42,863 nt of DNA, taken from positions 1 through 42,863 of the forward strand of contig DASXSF010000156.1 of assembly GCA_036506155.1 (NCBI GenBank). Direction: 5' to 3'. Positions 32,290 to 39,851 of the stretch are shown piece after piece; the first letter of the stretch is position 1; every line of letters starts with the position of its first letter. The DNA is from DASXRA01 sp036506155. Its GTDB lineage: Bacteria > Actinomycetota > Actinomycetes > Mycobacteriales > Jatrophihabitantaceae. Position numbers and translations under genes: made by a program. The notes beneath the pieces are model-generated. The model did not search any database. It was not told where the DNA came from and saw only the letters and a program-made list of their open reading frames with translations.

Positions 32290-32306
32290 CCGCGCCTTCG
32301 GCGCGG
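32290..32306. terminator. Bidirectional hairpin between crp and the CGNR gene
   Basis: CCGCGCC and GGCGCGG form a perfect 7-bp stem with a TTC loop, between two convergent stops (32226 and 32342). The surrounding 115 bp are rich in short palindromes, including a GAGCGCTC repeat. No U-tract. Confidence 0.6.
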
Positions 32307-32323
32307 GCCGCGTCGCGGCGGCG

Positions 32324-32344
32324 GGCTCTTCGCGCGAGCGCTCA
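32324..32344. repeat. Recurrent GAGCGCTC border motif, copy at the CGNR stop
   Basis: Second copy of the 21-bp border motif, one mismatch from 19035-19055, with core GAGCGCTC at 32336-32343. Its last three bases are the stop codon of the CGNR gene. Related, shorter copies are at the duplicated start of the Rv3647c-like gene (7775-7834) and at about 34581-34590. Confidence 0.7.
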
Positions 32345-32929
32345 TCGCTTTGTTGTTGCGTTCCCGTGGTCGCCTTCGGCTCGCCGGGCTCTGAAGGCCT
32401 GGCCTTTGGCGCGGTTGCCGCACACCTGCATGTGGCACCACCGCGACGCCCGATTGCGCGACGCGTCGTAGTACGCCCACTGGCATGCGTCCGCAGAGCA
32501 CGCCTTCAGCCGTGTCCAGACCCCGCGCCCTTGCGCGGCATAGACGATCGCAACGATGCTGCCCAGCGCGCCGATGCCGCCGGCGCTCGTCACGCGATAG
32601 CCGACCGAGCCGTCGTACGCCATCACCGGCAGCAGCCCGGCGCGCGCGGAGATCCGGTTGAGCACGTCTAGGGCGGGAGCGGTGTCGACCTCCTGACCGT
32701 TGTGCGCACGCAACAGCGTTCGTAGCGCCTCGCGCAGTTCGGTCGCCGCCCGTAGCGCAGGGGCCTCGAGCCGGACGCCGGGCGGTGTCAGGCGGCGAGC
32801 GCCAAGCCACCCGGCGAGGTCGGCCGGCGTCGCGAGAAGGTCGATGCGGGACTCGATGTCGCGAGTGTTCACGAACGCCCGGACAACCTCGAGCCGGCCC
32901 GGCGCTTCGCGGCTGGCTAGCTGGACCAC
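32342..32929 (-). CDS. CGNR zinc-finger protein with ABATE-type N-domain
   Basis: 195 residues from GTG 32929. The N-terminal part (EVVRAFVNTRDIESRIDLLA...WLGARRL) fits the ABATE ligand-binding domain. The C-terminal zinc finger has Cys residues in LKACSADACQWAYYD and RWCHMQVCGNRAKG, including the defining CGNR. Proteins of this kind are presumed stress-responsive transcription regulators. The finger probably binds DNA. An inverted repeat CTGGAC-N5-GTCCAG (about 32922-32938) overlaps the start codon and may be an autoregulatory site. Divergent from the arginase-family gene, 62 bp apart, so that gene is a possible target. Confidence 0.9.
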   Translation of the reverse strand: MVQLASREAPGRLEVVRAFVNTRDIESRIDLLATPADLAGWLGARRLTPPGVRLEAPALRAATELREALRTLLRAHNGQEVDTAPALDVLNRISARAGLLPVMAYDGSVGYRVTSAGGIGALGSIVAIVYAAQGRGVWTRLKACSADACQWAYYDASRNRASRWCHMQVCGNRAKGQAFRARRAEGDHGNATTKR

Positions 32930-32991
32930 TCGTCCAGGCTAACCGACTAAATCTGTTGACTGGTTTCGCCGTCACGGACGACCATGCGGAA

Positions 32992-33876
32992 ATGGTTGCC
33001 CGTCTGCGCGTGCTGGGTGTTCCTACGAGCATGGGCGCGTTTGCGCCCGGGCAGGAAGACGCGCCGGCGGCGCTGCGATCCGCGGGTCTGCTGGAACGCC
33101 TGGGGCAGGCCGGGATCGACGTCGACGACGCCGGTGACCTCCCCCGCCGGCGTTGGACCGCCGACCCGCAGCGGCCGGCCGCCCAGAACGTCCAGGCCGT
33201 CGCCGAGGTCAGCCGCGCGATCGCCGAGCGGGTTGCCGCTCTCGACGCCGACCGGCCGGTGCTCGTTCTGGGCGGCGACTGCTCGATCGAGCTCGGCGTG
33301 GTCGCCGGGCAGCTGCGCCTACCGGGCCGGGTCGGGTTGATCTACGCCGACCTGCACGCCGACCTCAACACGCCGACCACTACGGACCAGGGCGCGTTCG
33401 ACTGGATGGTCGTCTCGCACCTGATCGGCGTAGCTGGTGCGGTACCGGAGGTGACAGCGCCGCTGCTGCTCGAATCCGACCAGGTCCACTACTTCGGCAT
33501 CGACCAGAACCGGCTCACTCCCGGCGAGCGTGATCTGCTCGCCGAGCACGGCATCGCGACCACCCCCTCCCGGCGCGTCGCGCGCGACCCCGCAAGCGCT
33601 GCCCGTGAGACCGTGGCCCGCATGGGCGACTTCGACCGCCTGCTCGTCCACCTCGACGTCGACCTGATCGACTTCAACGACCTGCCACTGTCCGAGAACG
33701 CGGGCCGGGCGCAGGGGCTGCCCTTCGACACGGTCATGGCAGCCCTGGGCGAACTGGTGCGAGCCCCGAACCTGCGAGCGCTCACAGTCACCGAGCTCAA
33801 CCCGCACCACGGCACCGAGGACGGGTCCACGCTCGACCGGTTCGTCACCGGGCTGGTCGCCGCCCTCGCCGGTTAA
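32992..33876 (+). CDS. Arginase/agmatinase-family protein with Cys for a metal-ligand His
   Basis: 294 residues of the ureohydrolase fold. Metal motifs: LGGDCSIELG where arginases have GGDH, ADLHADLN (D, H and D kept), HLDVDLIDF (both Asp kept) and TVTELNPHHG. Replacement of the first Mn ligand His by Cys may change the metal or reaction. The substrate is not predictable; family members act on arginine, agmatine, guanidinobutyrate or formiminoglutamate. ATG 32992 is chosen because the fold starts at MVARLRVLGV; a TTG at 32956 is in frame. The frame upstream to 32785 is antisense to the CGNR gene and rejected. Ends 4 bp before the convergent Nudix gene. Confidence 0.87.
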   Translation: MVARLRVLGVPTSMGAFAPGQEDAPAALRSAGLLERLGQAGIDVDDAGDLPRRRWTADPQRPAAQNVQAVAEVSRAIAERVAALDADRPVLVLGGDCSIELGVVAGQLRLPGRVGLIYADLHADLNTPTTTDQGAFDWMVVSHLIGVAGAVPEVTAPLLLESDQVHYFGIDQNRLTPGERDLLAEHGIATTPSRRVARDPASAARETVARMGDFDRLLVHLDVDLIDFNDLPLSENAGRAQGLPFDTVMAALGELVRAPNLRALTVTELNPHHGTEDGSTLDRFVTGLVAALAG

Positions 33877-33880
33877 CGCC

Positions 33881-34600
33881 TCAGAGGGCGAAGCGCTCCC
33901 CGCCGGGGAGCACTACCTGCCCGTTCTCGATCCTCGCGCGCACCGGCTCCAGCGATCGGCCGGGCGCCGCCGCAAGCACGTCGGCGAGGGCCGGAAACGG
34001 CGCAATCGACCGCAAGGTCATGATCGTCGGCGGAAGCATCCGCCGTTCGCCGCGTTCCCGCTGCGCCAATGCCTCGGCCACCCGCAGCCATTCGGCACGC
34101 ACCGCCTCGCCGGTCACCGCCGCCGGTCCGGTCGCGGCCGGCAGCGCCGCCACGAAGAACCGCGTGTCGTAGCGACGTTCCTCCGCCTCCGGCGTGACCC
34201 ACCGCGCCCAGGGGCGCAACCCCGATGCGTCGATCGCCGCGCCGTACGAGCGCAGCAACGCGCCGAACGGTGTCCGTCCCGCCTCGACATCGGCGCGTTC
34301 AGCGCTCAGGTCGAGCCCCGGCACGCCGAGCAGAACCCCGGTCTCCTCGAATGTCTCGCGTACCGCGGCACCCACCGGCGCCGGCTCCGCGGGCGGTGCG
34401 CCGGCCCACGGCAGGTCGGCGTCGCCCGGCTCCACGCGCCCGCCCGGGAACACCGTCATGCCGGCGGCAAACGCCAGGTGCGCCACCCGAGTGAGCAGCC
34501 ACACCTCGACGCCCTGCGTCCCGTCGCGCAGCAGCACAACCGTCGAAGCGTCTCTCATGCCGCCGTCGGCAGATCCGCGGGAGCGCTCATCGCGGATCAC
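33881..34600 (-). CDS. Nudix hydrolase with interrupted Nudix box (NUDT7/8/19-like)
   Basis: 239 residues from GTG 34600, whose start overlaps the RidA stop (GTGA); ATG 34558 (MRDASTVVLL) is an alternative. The box reads FPGGRVEPGD, then a loop of about 20 residues with PAEPAP, then RETFEETGVLLG. An extended loop within the box resembles eukaryotic-type NUDT7/8/19 coenzyme A diphosphatases rather than classic MutT. A helical C-terminal region follows. It shares an operon with ridA. Substrate unknown; CoA derivatives are the best guess from the loop type. Confidence 0.87.
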   Translation of the reverse strand: MIRDERSRGSADGGMRDASTVVLLRDGTQGVEVWLLTRVAHLAFAAGMTVFPGGRVEPGDADLPWAGAPPAEPAPVGAAVRETFEETGVLLGVPGLDLSAERADVEAGRTPFGALLRSYGAAIDASGLRPWARWVTPEAEERRYDTRFFVAALPAATGPAAVTGEAVRAEWLRVAEALAQRERGERRMLPPTIMTLRSIAPFPALADVLAAAPGRSLEPVRARIENGQVVLPGGERFAL

Positions 34601-35055
34601 ACAACCTCGACGATCAGCTCGACCTCCACCGGAGCGTCCAGCGGCAGCACCGCTACGCCGACCGCCGAGCGGGCGTGCGCTCCGGCCTCTCCGAACACCT
34701 GGCCCAGCAGCTCGCTCGCTCCGTTGACCACCGCCGGCTGTCCCGTGAAGTCCGGCGTCGAGGCGACGAACCCGAGCACCTTCACCACGCGCACCACCGA
34801 GTCGAGGCCCACCAGGTCGTCGACAGCCGCGAGGCAGTTCAGCGCGCACGTCCGGGCCAGCTCCACGGCCTGTCCGGGGCTCACTGCATCGCCGACCTTG
34901 CCGGATGCGATCAGCCGACCGTCCACAAACGGCACCTGGCCCGAGGTGTAGACGAGCGAGCCGGTGCGCACAGCCGGAACGTACGCGGCGACCGGCGCCG
35001 GGACGGCAGGCAGTTCGATGCCGAGCTCGGCCAGCCGGATCAGCGGGGATGTCAT
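34597..35055 (-). CDS. RidA-family (YjgF/Rv3678c-like) protein
   Basis: 152 residues, small trimeric enzyme fold. It has the RidA features VYTSGQVPFVDGRL, a central helix QAVELARTCALNCLAAV, and the motif VVRVVKVLGFV. The subfamily is the longer actinobacterial one beside Rv3679. RidA proteins deaminate reactive enamines or imines from PLP enzymes, but the canonical Arg that binds the carboxylate in the RidA subgroup is not evident near the C-terminus (AVLPLDAPVEVELIVEVV), so activity may differ. ATG 35055. Divergent from the ArsA-like pair and overlapping the Nudix gene. Confidence 0.88.
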   Translation of the reverse strand: MTSPLIRLAELGIELPAVPAPVAAYVPAVRTGSLVYTSGQVPFVDGRLIASGKVGDAVSPGQAVELARTCALNCLAAVDDLVGLDSVVRVVKVLGFVASTPDFTGQPAVVNGASELLGQVFGEAGAHARSAVGVAVLPLDAPVEVELIVEVV

Positions 35056-35117
35056 GCGGCGCACAATACGGCCCACGCGGCGGGTCCCTGTATTGAGCGA
35101 TCTCCTACTCTGGCGGC

Positions 35118-36119
35118 GTGGTTGCCCCCGCAAGTACGTCGTCGCGCCTGGTGCCCGGGATTCCCGAGAGCGCCCGGCTGCACGTCGTCACCGGCAAGGG
35201 CGGCACCGGCAAGACCACCGTCGCCGCGGCACTCGCGATGGTGCTTGCCGAGGGCGGGCGACGCACTCTGCTCGCCGAGGTCGAGGGCCGGCAGTCGCTT
35301 GCCCAGTTGTTCGACGTGCCCGCACTTCCCTATGAGGAGCGGCGCCTGGCCACCGCGCCCGGCGGCGGCGAGGTCATGGGGCTCGCCGTCGATGCGGAGC
35401 GGGCGCTTCTCGAATACCTGCAGATGTTCTACAACCTCAAGCGCGCGGCACGCGCGCTGCGACGCATGGGCGCCATCGATTTCGCCACCACGCTCGCCCC
35501 CGGTGTGCGCGACGTGCTGCTCACCGGCAAGATCAAGGAGGCCGCCACCCGCACCGGACGAGACGGCCGCTTCGTCTACGACGCCGTCGTGCTGGACGCG
35601 CCGCCGACCGGCCGCATCCGGCAATTTCTCGAGGCCACAACCGAGGTCGCCAACCTGACCAAGGCGGGGCCGATCAACCGGCAGAGCACCGGCGTGCTCC
35701 AACTGCTGCACAGCACGCGCACCGCCGTCCACATCGTCACACTGCTCGAGGAGATGCCGGTGCAGGAAACCGTGGACGCCGCCGCGGACCTCACGGCGAC
35801 CGGCATCCCCCTCGGCGCCGTGGTCGTGAACCGCGCCCGCCCGACGCTCGTGCACGAGGGCCAGGTCGGCACCGACGGTGCGGTCGACATCTCCGGGCTG
35901 GCCCATGGGCTCGGCGCCGTCGGCATCAACGCGGCGCTCGCCGCGCCGCTGGCCACCCAGCTCGTCGAGTACTCCGACCGGCAGGCCGTCCAGGCAGAGC
36001 AACGTGCCCGGCTGGCGTCCGTCAGGGCGGCGCGCATCGAGCTGCCCGAGCTGACTCCGCCCGTCGACGTGGGCGAGCTGATCGAGCTGGGCGGCTACTT
36101 CGTCGAGGAAGACCGATGA
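35118..36119 (+). CDS. ArsA/GET3-like ATPase, first of a pair (Rv3679-like)
   Basis: 333-residue SIMIBI-class ATPase. The P-loop is GKGGTGKTT (26-34) with the signature Lys of the deviant Walker A. The switch motif is LDAPPTG, and there are GIPLGAVVVNRAR and LPELTPPVDVGEL near the end. It is one half of an actinobacterial two-gene pair (Rv3679/Rv3680) that in mycobacteria is linked to glycerol metabolism and stress resistance, not to arsenite. GTG 35118 lies 6 bp after TACTCT (35106-35111), so the mRNA is probably leaderless. Divergent from ridA. Confidence 0.92.
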   Translation: MVAPASTSSRLVPGIPESARLHVVTGKGGTGKTTVAAALAMVLAEGGRRTLLAEVEGRQSLAQLFDVPALPYEERRLATAPGGGEVMGLAVDAERALLEYLQMFYNLKRAARALRRMGAIDFATTLAPGVRDVLLTGKIKEAATRTGRDGRFVYDAVVLDAPPTGRIRQFLEATTEVANLTKAGPINRQSTGVLQLLHSTRTAVHIVTLLEEMPVQETVDAAADLTATGIPLGAVVVNRARPTLVHEGQVGTDGAVDISGLAHGLGAVGINAALAAPLATQLVEYSDRQAVQAEQRARLASVRAARIELPELTPPVDVGELIELGGYFVEEDR

Positions 36120-36165
36120 AGCGAGCGGTGCCACCGGCCGGACACGTCGGGCGCAAGGAAGCCCG

Positions 36166-37299
36166 ATGAGCGAGCGGCGGCGGCCACACGCGCTCGACGT
36201 CGACGCGCTGCTCGCCGACCCCGAGACCCGCATTCTGGTGACCTGCGGCAGCGGCGGCGTAGGCAAGACGACCACGGCCGCAGCGCTGGCGCTGCGTGCC
36301 GCCGAGCAAGGGCGCCGCACCGTCGTCATCACCATCGATCCCGCGCGCCGCCTTGCGCAGTCGATGGGGCTCACTGAGCTCGACAACACGCCCCGGCCCG
36401 TGAAGGGCGTGGACGGCGAGCTGTTCGCGATGATGCTTGACATGAAGCGGACGTTCGACGACGTCGTGTCCGCACACTCCACGCCGGAACGCGCCGAGCA
36501 GATCTTCGCCAACCCGTTCTACCAGGCGCTGTCGTCATCATTCGCCGGCACGCAGGAGTACATGGCGATGGAGAAGCTGTCCCAGCTCGCCGAGGCCGCG
36601 GAGTGGGACCTGATCGTCGTCGACACGCCGCCCTCCCGCTCGGCGTTGGACTTCCTGGACGCGCCGCAGCGGCTCGGACGGTTCCTCGACGGCCGGATGA
36701 TCCGCATGCTCGTCGCGCCTGCGCGTGCCGGCGGACGTGCCTCGATCAAGCTCGTCACGGTGGGGCTGACCGTGTTCAGCAAGGTGTTCTCCCGCATCCT
36801 CGGCGGCGACCTACTGGAAGATGTTTCGTCGTTCGTCGCGGCGCTCGAGACGATGTTCGGCGGATTCCGGCAGCGCGCCGAGCAGACCTACCAACTGCTC
36901 AAGGCACCCGGCACCGCATTCGTTGTCGTGGCCGCGCCGGAGCCGGACGCGCTGCGCGAGGCGTCGTACTTCGTCGAGCGACTCTCCCGGGATGCGATGC
37001 CACTCGCCGGGCTGGTCGTCAACCGGGTGCACCAGGCCGTCCCCGGGCTGACGGCACGCCGCGCCGAAGCGGCCGCCGACGCGCTTGCCGAGAAGGCCGA
37101 CCCCGACCTTGCGCTGGCCGAAGCAGCGCTGCGGGTACACGTGGAGACGGCCACGGCGGCGGAGCAGGACACCCGCATGGCCCGCCGATTCGCGGCCGCG
37201 CATCCTGACGTCGCCACGGTAAGCGTGCTGGCGCTCCCCTCAGACGTACACGACCTGGATGGCCTGCACCGGATCGGCGAACTGCTCGGCGGTGGGTGA
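36166..37299 (+). CDS. ArsA/GET3-like ATPase, second of a pair (Rv3680-like)
   Basis: 377-residue partner of the preceding gene. P-loop CGSGGVGKTTTAAA (27-40), ITIDPARRLAQS, VVDTPPSRSALDFL, and VVVAAPEPDALREA. The two products probably form a heteromer. ATG 36166 has AAGGAAG upstream. The 46-bp gap contains a partial duplication: GATGAAGCGAGCGG at the end of the first gene and GATGAGCGAGCGG at the start of this one, which suggests the intergenic spacer arose by a short duplication. In mycobacteria whiB4 follows; here an arylsulfatase gene occupies that place. Confidence 0.92.
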   Translation: MSERRRPHALDVDALLADPETRILVTCGSGGVGKTTTAAALALRAAEQGRRTVVITIDPARRLAQSMGLTELDNTPRPVKGVDGELFAMMLDMKRTFDDVVSAHSTPERAEQIFANPFYQALSSSFAGTQEYMAMEKLSQLAEAAEWDLIVVDTPPSRSALDFLDAPQRLGRFLDGRMIRMLVAPARAGGRASIKLVTVGLTVFSKVFSRILGGDLLEDVSSFVAALETMFGGFRQRAEQTYQLLKAPGTAFVVVAAPEPDALREASYFVERLSRDAMPLAGLVVNRVHQAVPGLTARRAEAAADALAEKADPDLALAEAALRVHVETATAAEQDTRMARRFAAAHPDVATVSVLALPSDVHDLDGLHRIGELLGGG

Positions 37300-37320
37300 G
37301 ATGCGCCGCCGGCCGTCTCG

Positions 37321-39657
37321 TCAGTCTCTCGCGAAGGCCATTCTGGCTTCCTCGGCGAGGTCGACGAACGGCGTCCCGCTGACGTCGACGACCGCCTTGA
37401 TGATCGTGCCGCCGATGAACGGCCACGGGGATGTGCCTGAGTAGTCGTCTGTAACGGGCTCCGCGGTGTCCTTGCCGACGTTGAGACCTTCGCCTCCTAA
37501 GGAGAACTTACCCGGCTGTGTCTTGATCCTGCCCTCGCCTACCGTGCGGTCGCCGAAGTGCAGAGTCAGCGTTCCCTCGCTCGGCATCGAGTCGCCTTCG
37601 CGCGCGAATGAGGCTGAGAACACCACGTGCCCGGTCGGAATCGTCTCGGTCGATTCGACGATCTGCTCGAGCATGCCCACCCAGTTATAGACGTATTTGA
37701 GCTTGCCGTCCTTCACATACAGGGCGTGCCCGCCGAACCGGGCCCCGTGGCTGAACAGCACACCGGACGCATCAGAGGAATGGACGTCGACCTCGACAGC
37801 AACGGTGTACGAACGGTTGCGGATATTGGGCGCTACCGATTCGGGTACCTCAGCTGTACCTGGATAGAACACGTACCGATTCCGCGGCTTGGCTATCTGC
37901 GGTCGCTCGGTACCGAGGATCTCCACAACACCGCGGTTTTCCAGCGGCAAGGCGTTGTATCTGCCGGCCTCGACCCACCACAGATTGATGAGTTCTTGCA
38001 GCTTGTCCGGGTATTGGCGGCGAGATCGTGACATTCGCTCGGGTCGGAGATGGTGTCGAACAGTTCCCATGTCTGGCCTGCGTAGTCGGCCCACATATCC
38101 GGGGCGGACGGTGTCAGCGACGCTGCCTTCCAGCCCTCATGCCAGATCGCCGCAGTCCCTCCCATCGAGTAGAACTGGGTCACCTTGCCGGTCCGGGCGT
38201 CCGGATCGTCGAACGACGGTGCGAAGCTGACGCCTTCCAGCGGGAACTGCGTATACCCCTTCAGCGTCTCCGGGGGTTCGATGCCGAGGCACTCGTACAC
38301 AGTGGGCACGATGTCGGTCGCATGCGTGTACTGACGACGGATACCCGTATTCGTGATCCGTGACGGCCACGAGACGATCACCGGATCGGCGGTCCCACCC
38401 TCGTAATTCGAGTAGCGCTTCCAGAGCTTGAAAGGTGCGTTGAACGCCCACGCCCACCCCGTGGGGTAATGATTGTACGTGCGTGGCGTACCGAGATCGT
38501 CAATGGAGAGCTTCCTCGATCTTGTCCGGAAGGCCGTTGAAGAGCTTGTTCTCGTTCACCGAACCGTTCGGGCCACCTTCGCCCGACGCGCCGTTGTCCG
38601 AGACCAGCACGATCAGCGTGTTGTCCAACTGATCGCTTTCCTCGAGATACTCGAGTAACCGGCCGATCTCGTTGTCCGCGTGGCTAAGGAAGCCGGCGTA
38701 GACCTCGGCCATCCTCGCGAACAGCCGCTTCTCACCGTCACTCAGCGGATCCCAAGGGCGGACGGTGTCCAGCAGCGGCCATCTCCTTCCGTCTCGACTG
38801 GTCCGGTCGATGTACGGATTGATCGGCGAGAGTTCGGCCTGCTCCGGCAGAAGGCGCAAGGTCTGCTGTCGCTGGAAGACCTGCTCCCGGAACGCCTCGT
38901 AGCCCATGTCGAACGCGCCACGGTACTTTTCCGACCACTCCTTCGGGGCATGATGCGGAGCGTGGCAGGCGCCCGGGCAGTAGTAGAGGAAGAACGGCTT
39001 GTCGGGAGCCACGGCCTTCGCATCGCGGATGAATGTCAATGCGTGATCGGTGATATCTGCGGTGAAGTGGTAGCCCTGCTCCGGTGTCGCCGGCTGCTCG
39101 ACCGGGTGGTTGTCGTGAATGAGATCCGGATACCACTGATTGGTCTCAGCACCGAGGAAACCGTAGAACCGCTCGAAACCCCGACCGAGCGGCCATTGAC
39201 GTTTCGTCGAGGCCATATTCATCTCGTCCTCGGGCGTCAGGTGCCACTTTCCCACCATGAACGTGTTCCAACCACGCTCCCCAAGGACCTCGGCGATATT
39301 GCCGCACTCGAACGGGATGTGGCCACTCGAGTTCGGGAAACCCGCTGCCGCCTCCGTGATGCTGGCCATGCTGTTGGTGGTGTGGTTGCGTCCGGTCAGC
39401 AGGCACGAGCGGGTCGGCGAACACAGCGCGGTGGTGTGGAAGTTCGTGTACACCAGACCTCGCTCCGCGATCCGGTTGATGTTCGGCGTCCGGATCAGAC
39501 CGCCGAAGGGTTCCATTGCCGAGAACCCGACGTCGTCGAGAACGATGTACACGATGTTCGGCGCGCCGTCCGGGGCAACCGCCTGCGCGTACGGCTCCCA
39601 GTCAAGAGTCGAGCTGGTGATGTCGACGTTGATGACGCCCTTGAATGGCTTGGCCAT
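37321..39657 (-). pseudogene. Arylsulfatase (AtsA-like) disrupted by two compensating 1-base frameshifts
   Basis: The three pieces together make about 780 codons, the length of actinobacterial AtsA. Part 1 (39657-38500) has DDVGFSAMEP metal ligands and the FGly motif ALCSPTRSCLLTGRN (Cys79). It ends at TGA 38500 just as the sequence continues in another frame (IDDLGTPRTYNHYPTGWAWA, from 38504). Part 2 runs to about 38037 (PSECHDLAA), then the first frame resumes with QYPDKLQELINLWW to the stop at 37321. One extra C at about 38505 and one missing C at about 38035 would explain both. It may be a real pseudogene or two sequencing errors. If intact, it would hydrolyse sulfate esters after FGly activation. 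ATG 39657 has GGGAG upstream. Confidence 0.85.
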
Positions 39658-39721
39658 ACTCCCACTCCCTGACTACGCCGAGTCGATCACCCCACACTCA
39701 CGGCAGCCGATGCGGCTTACA

Positions 39722-39738
39722 TCACCCGGGCCGGGTGA
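39722..39738. promoter_or_regulatory. Palindrome between the arylsulfatase and ponA2 genes
   Basis: TCACCCGG and CCGGGTGA, perfect 8-bp arms around one G. It lies 64 bp upstream of the sulfatase start and 114 bp upstream of ponA2. Size and symmetry fit an operator, for example of a TetR- or GntR-like repressor; the regulator is not in the adjacent genes. Confidence 0.55.
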
Positions 39739-39851
39739 ACGCCTCGCGGCGCCTGACCGGTACCGGCTCGAAGGACGTTCCGGCGGCTGCCGGCCGACAC
39801 CTGGCGCGGTGCGTATGACCGGCGTGGGCGGTTCCCGTACGCTGGTTGCCC

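Noticed and set aside
35052..36512. 486-codon open frame antisense to the ArsA-like pair
   Set aside because: No family resemblance, spans two well-supported genes, and long antisense frames are common in GC-rich DNA with third-position G/C bias.
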